Shown here: positions 35,758 to 48,197 of the stretch, in pieces
Position numbering within the stretch: position 1 is the stretch's first letter
How the letters are laid out: every line of letters starts with the position of its first letter
The notes under the pieces: generated by a model
What the model was told of the DNA's origin: nothing
Database searches by the model: none
Seen by the model: the letters and a program-made list of their open reading frames with translations, nothing else
Assembly (NCBI GenBank): GCA_022578965.1
Contig: MU400533.1
Coordinates: 310,001-374,000, forward strand
From: Xylaria sp. FL1777
Taxonomy: Eukaryota > Ascomycota > Sordariomycetes > Xylariales > Xylariaceae
Length of the DNA: 64,000 nucleotides
Direction: 5' to 3'
Translations under genes and position numbers: made by a program

Positions 35758-36742
35758 ATGGCCGAACCCGAGCATGAGGCTATTGTAGATCGGAGTGAAG
35801 ACCCTGCCACAACCAATGCACAACAGAAGCGCAAAGTTTCTTCAACCATTACCGCCGAAGATGCGAACCCCAACTCAGCTAAGAGGACCAAGGTAGATAG
35901 CGCGAAGACCGATGAGCGACTCGAGTCTCGGCCCCAATCTACAAGGGAAACAGGCAGAGACCGGCGAGAGATGGTGCGCCAGGAAGAGAAGAAGCGTGGA
36001 AGACGGTTACTAGGCGGTTTGATGAACACCCTGAGCCAAGCCAGTGCCGGCTCCCAACACAGGAAGCGTCAAGACATTGAGCGACGACAGCAGGCAAAAT
36101 CCACCCAGCAACGAGCCGAAGAGGACCGCTTGCGCATACAAAAGCTTTCCAAACTGGAAGCTGTGCGTAAGGCTGAGCAGCTCAAATTCGACGAGCAGGT
36201 TGTACGTCCTCCATTGTACTTAATGTTTTCTAAGGGCTTAAGCCGACCGGGGGGGTAGATGACTTACGAGAGTATAGATGAAAACCAAACACACCGGCAT
36301 GCTGGCCAAGGCCCGCTACCTGCAAACCACAGCCAGACCCAAGGTCGTAAGTCGTCCAACGACCGGTTTCACGAATAACCTAGTGGGTACCGACTAACGA
36401 CCATTGTAGTTCTATCTCCCGTGGGAGCTCACTAGGACGCAAGAAGACACAATTCGGGATCAGATTCAACAGACCGAAAAGATCATCGAGAAAGAAACTG
36501 CGGGATTCAAGGAGCGCAAAGAACAGCATCTACAAGGTCTAGACATTGCGGTGAAAACATCTTTATCGGAGAAAGACGAGACAGTGGGTAAACCTAATGA
36601 TGAACCACCTACTGACAAGTCGCAACCTGTGCCTGCTAATCGTCCCTCTTCACACGCTACTAATAAGGTCGGCCCCGAGAAAGAATCTGATAGAGCAGAC
36701 GATGTCATGATTGAGGAGGATGAGGATACTGTAATCTACTGA
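35758..36742 (+). CDS. pinin/SDK/memA domain protein
   Basis: Nuclear protein of 281 aa with a pinin/SDK/MemA domain (PF04696), a family tied to splicing and mRNA export. Exons are 35758-36201, 36278-36346 and 36410-36742. The introns are 76 bp (GTACGT to ATATAG-type end) and 63 bp (GTAAGT, GACTAACG branch, TTGTAG). A charged leader precedes RGRRLLGGLMNTLSQA, a long Arg/Glu/Gln coiled coil (about 90-150), LKFDEQVMKTKH and FYLPWELTRTQEDTIRDQI. The C-terminus is acidic and disordered (MIEEDEDTVIY). The donor of exon 1 could also be two codons earlier (GTTGTA); both keep frame. Confidence 0.82.
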
Positions 36743-37480
36743 CTGAGTATCTATTACTCACGAGGGCGTTTGCTGGTTTTTTTCGTGTACTTTGAAAGGG
36801 CGTTTTGCGTGCCCCTGGTTAGTTCGGCGTATGGGACCGGGATTGATGCGCCTGTGTAAGTGCCACGAGTATTAGGCTGGTAAGGGTAATAGTTGAAATT
36901 ACTGACTCCTGCTGCGTACTTAATGAAATCACTGCCTCTCGCGTCCGCCGTTGCTGTGATCTTCTGAACACCACAAGCGGCTATAGTAGCGTTCTCGCTC
37001 TTATTCCGCCGCATACAAATAAGAGTATTGTATTTGTGCGTACGCAGTAGAATCTTCTCCACTATAACGTCCATCAAAAGTAAGACTAACCAATATAGGT
37101 ATGTCCAGTCTATCTAGTACAGCTCCGAGACTAAAGGATAGCATTGTTCAGCTGTCGCCGAGAAGTATGGGTTATCTGGGAAAGGCAGCTGCCCGTAACC
37201 ATGACTGACCGTAATAAGTAGGTATGCGTGAACCTCGGGTCGGCTTCGTAATATGCAGGCCAAGTTCGGAGGATCTTCCTCACTTGTATAGCACTGGAGT
37301 CCGGTGAGCCACTCGCATAGAGGCGGACTTCATGGTACGCTATGGATCCCCTGATTGTTATGCCGACACGCAAATGTGGTTGTCTTATAAAAAGTACTCC
37401 TATTCCTCCCCCTTCCCTGTTTTAGTCTCTATTTCTCCCTTTCCTCACCCCCTTCACCTCGATTTGCCGACGTCTCGACC
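36743..37480. other. intergenic with unassigned minus-strand frame
   Basis: Between the pinin-type gene and the epoxide hydrolase. A minus-strand frame at 36754-37077 reads protein-like (rich in Tyr, Asn, Gly and Thr, e.g. YYPYQPNTRGTYTGASIPV) but lacks a signal peptide and a known domain. It lies in the 3' flank of the plus-strand gene. A second minus frame, 37131-37373, has no motif. Neither is called as a gene. Confidence 0.4.
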
Positions 37481-38785
37481 ATGACTGATTCAAGGTGAGT
37501 GATTCGCTAGATATACTGTAACGAGTCATATGCTCCCATGTACTTTCCATCATCCTTCTCCATTGGGACCTCTCGACTAAGCGCTAATCTGTTCACACAA
37601 AATAGCTCGGTTCCGAAGCCCCAGGTGGACTCCCTGGCTCCTAATGACCCCCGGGTCGAGCACAAGTTCACTGAAGTAGGGGGCTTCAAGTACCATTACA
37701 TGCTGGCGAAACCTGCTGGCAAACCCACGGCTACCGTATTCCTTATCCATGGCTGGTATGGTTGTATCCCGTTAAGTCAATGTTCGGAAGCTTACTACTA
37801 TTTACAGGCCAGATCTCGGGATGGGATGGCGCTACCAGGTTCCTTTCTTGGTGTCTCTGAACTTGCAAGTCGTCGTGCCGGACATGCTAGGATACGGGCA
37901 AACGGATGCTCCGGACTCGTATGAAGAGTACAGAATGACGAAGATGACGGCTCATATGGTTGAGATCGTCAAGCAAGTCACTGACCAGCCCATCATTCTG
38001 GGTGGACACGATTGGGGTGGACTCTTCGTCTGGTAAGCCAGACGACCCCTATTCGGCCTATATCTGAGTGCAGCCTCCGCGTGCTCCTTTTGCTCTTCGA
38101 AATTCCCGGAAATTGAAACTAACAATGACCCAGGCGAATGGCGCAGTATTATCCCTCGCTGGTCCGCTGCGTCTTCTCGGTCTGCGTGCCATACGTACCT
38201 CCATCTTCAGTGAGAATGGCTCTTCCAGACTTGGTCGCGAAGATGCCCAACTTCACATATCAGCTACAACTCGCAAGCGGGAAGACGGAAGAGATCGTGG
38301 CAAAGTCACCCGAGCGCCTTCGCGGGTTCCTCAATGGCGTGTACGGCGGCACAACGCCGGAGGGAAAGCCGGCAATCACAGTCAGCCATGGCGTCCTGGA
38401 AGAAAATATCGATAGCATCAGACAGAGCCCGCTGGTGAGCAAGGAGATGATAGACTTCTACGTGCAGGAGTTCTCCCGCCACGGCCTCCACGGGCCCTGC
38501 AACTGGTACCGAACCCGCGAAATCAACGGAGCGGACGAGGAGGTGCTCGCGAAGGACTCTTTCAAGTTCCCCATGCCAGCTATGCTGCTCATGGCGGACA
38601 AGGATGCTGCGCTGCCTCCGTGGATGGCGGTCGGCCAGGAGAAGCACTTTGCTGGGGGCCTCAAGTTGGAGACGATTACGGATTGCTCGCACTGGGCCAT
38701 GGTTCAGCACCCTGACAAGGTGAATAAGCATATTGGCGACTTTGTCAAGGGCATTTTGGGCGATGACCTTAAGTCGGCTCTATAA
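37481..38785 (+). CDS. epoxide hydrolase (alpha/beta hydrolase)
   Basis: Soluble epoxide-hydrolase-type alpha/beta hydrolase, 346 aa, from exons 37481-37494 (14 nt), 37606-37755, 37808-38032 and 38134-38785. All three introns are phase 2 (GTGAGT, GTATGG and GTAAGC donors). The oxyanion motif HGWPD is created across the second splice junction. The nucleophile elbow GGHDWGG carries the Asp nucleophile. A cap-region Tyr (CNWYR) fits substrate epoxide activation. The acid (DKDAALPP) and the general base His (CSHWAMVQHPDK) complete the triad. Expected reaction: hydrolysis of an epoxide to a vicinal diol; the substrate is unknown and no pathway partners are adjacent. The start is the only upstream ATG that fits. 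Confidence 0.9.
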
Positions 38786-40276
38786 CTAGGAGGACTAGGC
38801 CATTGAAAAGAGATATATGATTCAATGAGGAAGGTAGACAAAAAATAAAAAGAAAATCAATAGAGGCTTCTCAAGGACACGATGAGAAAATATTGTTCGG
38901 CATAGATGTGTCTTTTCTAGTAGAGATGTGAAGGCATTGGCAAAGTTCTAAATCTGTTGCAGCGGTGGTCACGATGCGTTCCTTTCTGATATTTGCATTG
39001 TTGCTTTGATACATCACACCAGGTCTACGAGCTCAAGGTAGTAGTCAAGTGCAATAGATGACTACATATGCTCTGGTACACAGTATACTGCCTCTTAAGA
39101 CTGTCCTCTCACGAGTGCGTAAGCCTTTCTCCCACGCCGCGAATTGCGCCTCACCAAAGGAGCTAAGCATTGCGCTTCTTCATCAACATGGGTTAGGATA
39201 GATACTTTAGACAGATATACCCATCTTTTTAGGGCGAGAAATTTATAGTAGATGCTGTTCTGTTATAGATTTGGTCTAAAGACGGCCTGCAAGCAAAGCC
39301 AAGAAAACAAAATCATATAAATAGTCTCCAACAACAGCTTCGTTGTTCATGTTGGGTAAGCAAATGTGAATCGCTGGAAATGTTAGGGGCTGAGCACCGT
39401 ATTGCGTGTAGCCTGTAGGCTGTACCTGCCAAGGTAGAAGACAGCTAAGTAGGAGGTACGGGACAATAGGTGCACCTATCACCCAGCCGTAGGTACCAGA
39501 AATGTAAAACAACCAAGGCGGGGCTAAGGACCGATGTTAACGATGGGGCTAGTCCCATCAGAGTAGTGCACCTACTCCCTGGCAACGTCTTGTCCAATCA
39601 GACCTTAGCCCCTGGGTCGCAGTAGGTAATACACTTTGGAGGCTGTGCAGATTGACGAGACGAAACAAAACTGCGCTATGAACACAGGCCAGACCTAGCA
39701 CCTACATACCTAACTACGTACCTCCTACAGTGCTGCCCGTCTGCCAGCTCTGTCTTCTGCAACCTGCATCCCGACTCAGAGACTGCATTGGACTGTCTCT
39801 CGACGCTGGACTGTCTTTCGACGCCGCCATCTGCATCGCCGGTCTTTATTATCGCGTTTGGCGAGCCGATACCGTCTGCTGTGTAATATCCGGCCTTTAT
39901 TACGAGCGCCAGCCTACCAACTCCGGCCCAGTCCCGTTTAGGCTGCTTAATTCTACTTCGATTCTCTTACAGCTGCGGGCCTGAGCATCTCGTATTGCAT
40001 GCTACCCTCTTTTTCCTCGACACAGCCATAGCCCGGCTCTCTTGCGACACCACCCGCTACGTTCCCATCTAGCCATCGACCGCTACTTACCAGCTACCAT
40101 CCGTCGCCTGCCATCTGCCATCTGCCATCTGCCATCTTCCCTCGACCTGCCGCTTGGACCCGACATCAAGAAACCGCGTCCGTTTCAACCCATCCGAAAG
40201 CAAGCTGCTGTTGTCTCCTCGTCCTCCCATGTCTCCGATTCTTATCCCTGTATAATCTCCTGCATCCCTTTGCGAT
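38786..40276. other. intergenic and flippase 5' leader
   Basis: No supported gene. Frames at 39276-39512 (minus), 39730-39984 and 40042-40311 (plus) lack motifs. TAGGTA-type words occur near 39430-39460, 39555-39625 and 39700-39730. The last 250 bases are pyrimidine-rich, as expected of the leader of the flippase gene. Confidence 0.55.
40109..40136. repeat. (TGCCATC)4 heptamer repeat
   Basis: Four perfect copies of TGCCATC in the presumed 5' leader of the flippase gene, about 140 bp before its ATG. Confidence 0.85.
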
Positions 40277-43200
40277 ATGGCCGGAAGGGCGCCTCTGGGA
40301 GGCTCCTCTAACTCTAGAAATGACCTTCTCCTCGATCTCGATGACCAACCCGCCTATGGTGGACAGCGCGCTCCCGTAAATGACGACGAACTGCTTCGTT
40401 CATACAATACCGATAACTCTGGTAACGGGTTCTCTTCGCGCCAGTCCGTCTCCTATGATGATTTCATTGGTGGTGCAAGCCAGACAACACATCCTAGCGT
40501 GAAGAACCCCCCTGCCGGAGCTCGAGCGCCGGGTCCTCGGCCGCCCTACATAGCCGAAAACGACAGACAATATAGCCAGACCTCCGATTTAAACAATTAT
40601 CGGAGGTATGCAGACGACTTCGACGATTACCCCGAGGACGATCAATCATACTACCAACATGGTGGAGGATCAATAAGCGGTGATAACGCAATGCGCCGTG
40701 AGAATGCCCGGAATCGCAATAGTGTGTTGGGGCTTGGTGGCGGGTTCTTGGGCAAGGCAAAGAGCATGCTGGGGATGGGACAAGGCTATTCGGAAATGGA
40801 TCTCCCTCTAACAGAGGCTGGACATGGACGGTCAGATTCGTCAGGGGTTTCTCCGCCGCAAGCGAAGCAAAATAAGAAGTTTGAATTGAAGAATTTCAAG
40901 TTTGGATTTGGGCGCGGCAAGCCGGACCCTTCGACATTAGGACCTCGAATCATACATCTCAACAATCCACCTGCAAATACAGCTAACAAATACGTTGACA
41001 ACCACGTCTCTACCGCCAAATACAACGTCGCCACCTTCTTACCGAAGTTCTTGATAGAACAGTTCTCCAAATTTGCCAATATCTTTTTCTTATTCACGGC
41101 AGCATTGCAGCAAATTCCTGGTCTGTCCCCGACAAATCAGTATACCACCATCGGTCCCCTTGTTGTGGTCCTACTCATTTCTGCGGCCAAGGAGCTTGTT
41201 GAAGACTATAGGAGGAAACAAGCAGATAGTGCTTTAAATAACTCGAAAGCCCGGGTCCTGAGAGGGTCAAATTTCGAAGAGACAAGATGGATTAACGTAG
41301 CAGTGGGAGATATTGTACGAGTTCAGTCTGAGGAGCCGTTTCCTGCCGACATGGTACTTCTTGCGAGTTCGGAACCCGAAGGTTTGTGTTATATCGAGAC
41401 AGCCAACCTCGACGGTGAAACCAATCTCAAGATCAAGCAAGGTCTCCCTGAGACATCAGCCTTGGTTAGTCCCGCTGAATTGAGTCGTTTAGGAGGTAGA
41501 ATTCGGTCAGAACAGCCTAATAGTAGCCTTTACACGTATGAGGCAACACTGACTATGCAAGCCGGTGGTGGAGAGAAAGAGCTGCCATTGAACCCAGAAC
41601 AACTATTACTCCGCGGCGCTACCCTTCGAAATACCCCTTGGATTCACGGCATAGTTGTCTTCACAGGCCACGAAACAAAGTTGATGCGCAACGCAACGGC
41701 CACCCCGATCAAGCGAACCAAGGTTGAGCGGCAACTCAATAAGCTCGTTCTTGCGTTAATTGGGTTGCTCTTGATTCTTAGTTCAATTTGCACTATCGGA
41801 GATTTAGTATACCGTGCTGTGTCGAATAACTCAGTTTCTTACCTTGAGTTGGATCAATTGAATGGCGCTGACAAAGTCGTCCAAGCTATTTTCAAGGATC
41901 TTGTCACGTACTGGGTGCTATTCTCATCTCTAGTTCCAATCTCGCTTTTCGTTACGGTAGAACTGGTCAAATATTGGCATGCCATCCTCATCAACGATGA
42001 TCTTGACATTTACTACGATCAAACCAACACTCCAGCAAATTGTCGAACGTCAAGCTTAGTAGAAGAACTTGGCATGGTCGGTTTCGTCTTCTCTGATAAG
42101 ACGGGGACTTTGACATGTAACATGATGGAGTTTAAACAGTGCTCGATCGGCGGTATTCAGTATGCAGAAGAAGTTCCTGAGGACAGGCGAGCCACTGTTC
42201 AGGATGGTGTGGTGGTGGGAATCCATGATTTTAAGCAACTCCAGGAGAACCTAAAATCTCACCAGACGTCCGAAGCCATCCATCATTTCTTAGCTCTCCT
42301 GGCCACTTGTCATACTGTTATTCCAGAGCGAGATGAAAAAGGCGGAAATATCAAGTACCAAGCTGCCTCCCCTGATGAAGGAGCTCTCGTCCAGGGCGCC
42401 GTGACTATGGGGTATTCATTCATTGCTCGTAAACCTCGAGTTGTTATCATCGAGGTGGATGGTGAGGAGCTGGAGTATGAGCTTCTCGCCGTTTGCGAGT
42501 TCAACTCGACGAGAAAGCGAATGTCTACTATCTACCGTTGCCCCGATGGAAAGATTCGATTGTACTGCAAAGGTGCTGATACCGTCATTTTGGAACGTCT
42601 TAACAACGACAACCCGCACGTGGAGCAGACGCTCTTGCATCTAGAAGATTATGCATCTGAAGGTTTGCGGACTCTCTGTCTAGCCATGCGCGAGGTCCCT
42701 GAACATGAGTTCCGGGAATGGTATGCCATGTTCGATAAAGCTCAAACCACTGTAGGTGGAAACCGAGCCGACGAACTTGATAAGGCGGCTGAAATTATCG
42801 AACGCGATCTATACTTGCTCGGCGCCACTGCCATCGAGGACAGACTTCAAGACGGCGTGCCAGAAACCATCCACACATTACAAGAAGCTAATATCAAAGT
42901 ATGGGTCTTGACTGGTGATCGACAGGAAACGGCTATCAATATTGGTATGAGTTCAAAGCTTTTAAGTGAAGACATGATGCTCCTTATCGTCAACGAGGAA
43001 GACGCAGTCGCCACACGTCAAAATATCCAGAAGAAGTTGGATGCCATTAGGAATAATGCAGAAGGAACGGTTGAGATGGATACGCTAGCTCTAGTCATTG
43101 ATGGCAAATCTCTCACTTACGCCCTGGAGCCTGAGATGGAGAAGATGTTTTACGACCTCGCTGTCATGTGCAAAGCCGTCATTTGCTGTCGTGTGTCACC

Positions 43201-44518
43201 GCTTCAGAAGGCCTTGGTTGTGAAGCTGGTTAAAAAGTTTTCTGATGAAATTCTCCTCGCTATTGGCGATGGGGCGAACGACGTTTCCATGATCCAAGCC
43301 GCCCATATCGGTGTAGGGATTTCAGGCGTCGAAGGTCTTCAGGCAGCTCGGTCCGCCGACGTTTCAATCGCCCAGTTTCGATTCCTTCGCAAACTCACAT
43401 TGGTTCATGGGGCCTGGAGTTATCACCGTATTAGCAAGACTATTCTCTTTTCCTTCTACAAGAACATTGCCCTCTATCAAACGCAATTCTGGGTGAGTTT
43501 ATAAAGCCTTACGTTGAATTTAGTTCCATTCCTCGTAGCCGCTTAACGGGCGGCATTTTCTCACATCACCAATACTCAGTACAGCTAACGTGTCCCAGTA
43601 TGCATTCCAAAACGTGTTCTCCGGCGAAATCATTTACGAATCATGGATGCTCTCTTTCTACAATGTATTCTTTACGGTTTTGCCTCCTCTCGCAATTGGT
43701 ATTCTGGATCAATACGTGTCAGCCCGTTTACTAGACCGGTATCCACAGCTATACACCGCAGGGCAGCGCAACGAATTCTTCAAAATTAAAACATTTGCTG
43801 CCTGGATTGCAAATGCCTTCTATCATTCATTAATTCTGTATATCTTCTCCGAACTCATTTGGTACGGTGACGGCATCCTCCGCGACGGCACAATTGGGGG
43901 TCATTGGCTTTGGGGTACAGGTTTGTATGCCTCTGTCCTGACAACCGTGCTTGGCAAGGCCGCATTGGTTACAAGTAACTGGACAAAATACCACATAATT
44001 GCGATACCGGGTAGTTTGCTCATCTGGTTTGCTTTTATCGCGGTCTATGGCATCGTTGCTCCTATGGTCAATGTTTCAACCGAGTTGCGTGGTCTTGTAC
44101 CTGTGCTCTTTTCGAGTCCGAACTTCTATATCCAGACAGTCTTCCTACCCCTTGCTTGTCTTATCAGAGATGTAGCTTGGAAGTACGTCAGGAGAATGTA
44201 TTACCCACGAAGCTACCATCATATTCAAGAGATCCAGAAGTACAATATTCAGGATTATCGTCCAAGGTAATTTAATTTCACCCTGAATGCCCCTCTCACG
44301 AAATATCGGTTCAGTTACTAATCATTAAAAACAGGATGGAACAGTTTCAAAAGGCGATCAGAAAGGTTCGCCAGGTGCAGCGAATGCGAAAACAGCGCGG
44401 TTACGCCTTCTCGCAGGCCGACGAAAGCCAGACCCGTGTCATCAACGCCTACGACACAACGAGGGGTAGAGGAAGATATGGAGAAATGCCAGCGTCGACC
44501 GCGCCTCAAGGCAGGTAG
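40277..44518 (+). CDS. DRS2: P4-type ATPase, Drs2-like aminophospholipid flippase
   Basis: Flips phosphatidylserine/ethanolamine to the cytosolic leaflet at the trans-Golgi, normally with a Cdc50 partner (not in this window). The product is 1355 aa, from exons 40277-43492, 43599-44266 and 44335-44518. The introns are 106 bp (GTGAGT to CCCAG) and 68 bp (GTAATT to AACAG). Visible elements are a disordered N-tail, the P4 hallmark DGETNLKIK in the actuator domain, the phosphorylation motif SDKTGTLT (Asp about 607), KGADTVILERL in the nucleotide domain, the hinge GDGANDVSMIQAAHIGVGI, and about ten membrane spans including QTQFW-YAFQNVFSGEIIYESW across the first splice. The C-terminal tail is basic (QKAIRKVRQVQRMRKQRGY), where Drs2 has its autoinhibitory/PI4P region. 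Length agrees with the family. Confidence 0.95.
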
Positions 44519-45273
44519 CTATTGTTTTGATAGGGTGGCTATGCGTGTATAACGTTTTACTAGAGTCTGGTGCTACGATGACGACATTCGGGTGTATTAT
44601 TTATTATGGCATGGCCGATATTCAAGGCCGAAAAATCGGGTGATAAATTACATTTGTTTTATTTTACGACATATCTGGTTTGCGGTCCCTTCTTATATTT
44701 TTATCTCTGGTCTTCGGGCATGTGGCTTTTTGCCCTTTGCAAATCGTTTTACGATGAATCCAGTCATTAGCATCAACAATTTTCATCACTAGCTAGACGA
44801 CGAAATATGGATTTCGGCAACGGAGCCGTGACGTAAATGTGAATACTGAGTCATGGTTCACTGAATTTACTTACCTGGCGGGTGATTACTTATGCATTAA
44901 AAGCTTCACCCGCGAATTAGAGATGGGGTTGCAGTGAGCACTCTAGATTGTGATCCCTTCGGCATATAAGCCTGCGATGTGACCCCCTCTCTTCTTCCTG
45001 CAGCTGGAATATTCCGTCCATATCGCTCTGTAAGCAGTCGAGAGTGGCGATATTCGGCATGAGTAAGAGTCAGGCGGGTATAGGGGGAAAACATAAAGAG
45101 CGGGAAAAAAAGAGCACCGTTTGACGAATTCTTTCGCAAAGCTATACGCCTCCCCCCTCCCTTTTCCTGTAACTACGGACACCTGGAACTAGTCTTTATA
45201 TGGGCTTCAATTTTAAAAACAGTCGTTAACAAACGCAGCCGAAGTGCAAGTGTTTGTTTGTTTGTTCGCCACG
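44519..45273. other. intergenic, no gene recognised
   Basis: 3' flank of the flippase gene and promoter of the isochorismatase-like gene. Two overlapping minus-strand frames at 44906-45182 are motif-free. A GTTTGTTTGTTTGTT run precedes the next ATG. Confidence 0.6.
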
Positions 45274-46367
45274 ATGTCCGACACAGCGGTTCTCCTCGTA
45301 GACCCGTACAACGACTTCCTGCACGAGCAGGGCAAGCTGTATCGCCGACTGGCAGAAAGCATCACGGACAGCGACACCATCGCGCATCTGTTCGAGGTCG
45401 TGAAAGCGGCTAGGACGGCGGGGATCCCCATCTTCTATTGCATGCACCAGCAGACGAACGCGCACACGTTCGCCGGCTGGGCGTACCTCAATGCTTCGCA
45501 GAAGAGCATTGCGAGTACCATGGCGTTTGAGGAGGGCTCGTTTGGCGCGCGCTTCTTTGAGGGTCTGGAGCCGGACTTCGATGCTGGTGATGTGGTTGTT
45601 TCTAAGCATTGGAATAGCAGGTGAGAATAGGTCTTTTAGTCCTGACTAGTCTGAGTTATACTACCTCTTGTACTTAGACTATATATGTGTGATGATGGAG
45701 GTTGTCTCGTATATGCCCATGCGTAGACTAGAGCTGTTGGCTAGTGTGGTGGTGAATTTTAGTCTTAAACTCATTCGCTTGGAGAGAAGAAACGACGAAC
45801 TAGATATACCAGAGAAAGGGGGTTTGGAGAGAAGAGTGAAGTAGTTGAGCTAGCTGACTCTGTGGTGATAGTTCGTTTGCTAATACTGACCTGGACTATC
45901 AGCTTCGCAAGCGAGGCATCTCTAAGGTTGTGTTCGCGGGGCTCGTCGCGAATACATGTATCGAATCCACGGCGCGATATGCGTACGAACAGTGAGTTGT
46001 TCCTGTCCGTCATTCTCCATGCTCACTGACTGGCCGCCTCTCCCCTCTCTATTCATCACGTCAAAGGAAATGGACGCTGATTCCTAGGGCTTGACTATGC
46101 GTGTAGTGGTTATGAGATTACCATGCTGTAAGTCTGACTCCTTCTGTCCTTCCAAGCCCTTTAATTCAAAGGGAAGGCTATGGAATATTGCAATCGCACA
46201 CTAGTGACTAGTAAAGCATCGCTGACTGCTTATTTAGAAGCGACGCTACCGCTGGGTTTAGCTCTGAGCTCAAGAACGTTGCTACTGACTTGGTCTGGCC
46301 TCTCTTTGCTAATAGAGTATGTACCGCAGCCGAGTGGGCAGTCTCGGTCAAGAGGGATGCGGCCTAA
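45274..46367 (+). CDS. isochorismatase-like cysteine hydrolase
   Basis: Cysteine hydrolase of the isochorismatase superfamily (PF00857), 205 aa. Exons are 45274-45620, 45872-45991, 46107-46127 (a 21-nt micro-exon) and 46238-46367; all introns are phase 2. The catalytic residues are Asp10 (LLVDPYNDF), Lys111 (VVVSKHWNS) and Cys145 (GLVANTCIESTAR). The micro-exon supplies GYEITML, and the last exon supplies SDATAGFSSELKNVATDLVWPLFANRV, the conserved family ending, split here in description only. Enzymes of this family hydrolyse isochorismate, nicotinamide, N-carbamoyl or related amide substrates; the true substrate is unknown. The first ATG (MSDTAVLL) fits the family start. Confidence 0.9.
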
Positions 46368-48197
46368 ACATAGGTAGTCTTTTTTTCTGGGCGGAGCTTT
46401 GGCTATGTAGCTTCATAGCTGCTCCTAGAAAATCACTTACCTCCCTATAGATATTCCAGTTTGTAGCTAAGATTGATCGTTACTCTCCTAGTAATTAAAC
46501 TGGCGGCGTTGCTAAAGGGTTGTTGATGTTCTTGTTGCTATACTACTCCCTCGGTCTATTCCCAATGGTATATCAGCTGTGAGCTATACGCAGTATGCTA
46601 AAGAGAAAAGAATATATCGCACAAAATTGTCCTTGTAGCTCTTATTTTCTTATCTGCGATGATCGTGTTTGGTTCACAAAAGCGAGACGTTGAGAAGAGT
46701 AAGCCGGCATGCTTTCTCTCCTCTGTTTAGTCAGCCACGCAGAATGGTCTAAGAGCATTAGAATTGGCAAATGCGCTAACTTTGCTTGGGCTTCCTAATC
46801 GTGTTCTCTAACTCTCAGACTTTGTAAACTTTGCGCTTTGAGTGTCGTAGAAAGTCGTGGTTAAGTAGATAGTGCTGCTGTGGCCGACAATTCATAAAAT
46901 AAACTAACTACTTCTCGTTTGATAGGATCAACTCGGGGGATTACGGAATGGCGCAACGACATATTCATCCCTTTGGCATCGAAGCACATGTGAAGATCAT
47001 TCTCACTAGCCGCTATCCGGAGAAGCGACTTGGCTTGCATCCACCGGGCGAGGGGATATCGTCTTCTACCGGATGCTCCCGGTTCATGTAGTTGCATGTG
47101 AAAGATTGCATTAGGCGAGTGGACCTTACGAAGGTTCCTTGCGCATTGAAGCTTACTAGACTTAGAGATAAATTATAAAGTCATGCTAAGTATTAAGAAT
47201 ATCTTAACTGATTGCCCAGGTAGGTAGAAACTGGACGGCAAATTAAAATTTAGAGAGAGAGAGAGAGAGAGGTTTTGAGCGTTCAAGCTCCTCTAAACCT
47301 TCACGTCTCTCATATGAGTACCTTGAAACCCTCATGGGGATCTGATTTTGTGGATGAGAGATTTTCACGTCGTCTCACACTTCCGAAGATGATAATTATT
47401 AAGTACCTACCTACCTATGACTTGGCGCTGCTTGTACTATCCCGTTTAACTATCAGCTTCAAGCCACACTTAATCAATTAGATGAATTGTTCGGTATGCC
47501 AGAAAAGAAAAGGTCAAGAGTTAGCGCGTTAGTTGCTGATACCCATTACATACACTATTATTGTCCGTGTTTGCCGCAGTAGGTATACCGGTAACTGACC
47601 TTGACATAAACAGCGAAAAACCTCCGAGTTCCCGAGGCATAAGTGTAGCATTATATGTTTGTAACATGCGGTCCAGAGCCATGACGATTAACCAACTTGT
47701 CCAGTAGTTCATCGCAAACAAAACAATTGCGTAGGTTTATAAGTATGTAGGTAGTGTAAAAGTAGACACCTAATGTCGAGTATATAAGAATAGGTATTCG
47801 TATACCTACATGTATGTCGTGCTTGAATCTTAGCCTCCGTTGCCGCTGTTCACTCTAGGTCCTCTTTTTGTATTGGCCAATTGCTGTATCGGGCTTGGTA
47901 TCAAGATGCCCTCCGTGCGACCGGGAATGGGACTCATACTTACTACCTTAGGTAGTACCGTAGGAGGCAAAGAGCTTATCGCTCCACTATGGCACGCACT
48001 GCTACAGTACCTATGCTAGCTAGGTAGGTACTACGTATACAACTATCTCTATAGCCCACATGCTAGACTAAGCACGAGCATGTCATAATTTTTTAATTCT
48101 TTTCTACCGTCTTCTGTCCTTTCTTTAGTACACATCCTCCTGCTTCTCGGCCTCCTTCCTGTCGCAGCTACACATTGAACTGCTCCGGGGAGCTTCA
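46368..48197. other. intergenic, no gene recognised
   Basis: A 1.8-kb stretch. A minus-strand frame at 46861-47097 and a plus-strand frame at 47275-47481 lack motifs. TACCTA/TAGGTA words are dense at about 47400-47415, 47730-47770, 47790-47815 and 47940-48040, just before the NADH dehydrogenase gene. Confidence 0.55.
47252..47271. repeat. (AG)10 microsatellite
   Basis: Uninterrupted AG dinucleotide run in intergenic DNA between the isochorismatase-like and NADH dehydrogenase genes. Confidence 0.9.
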
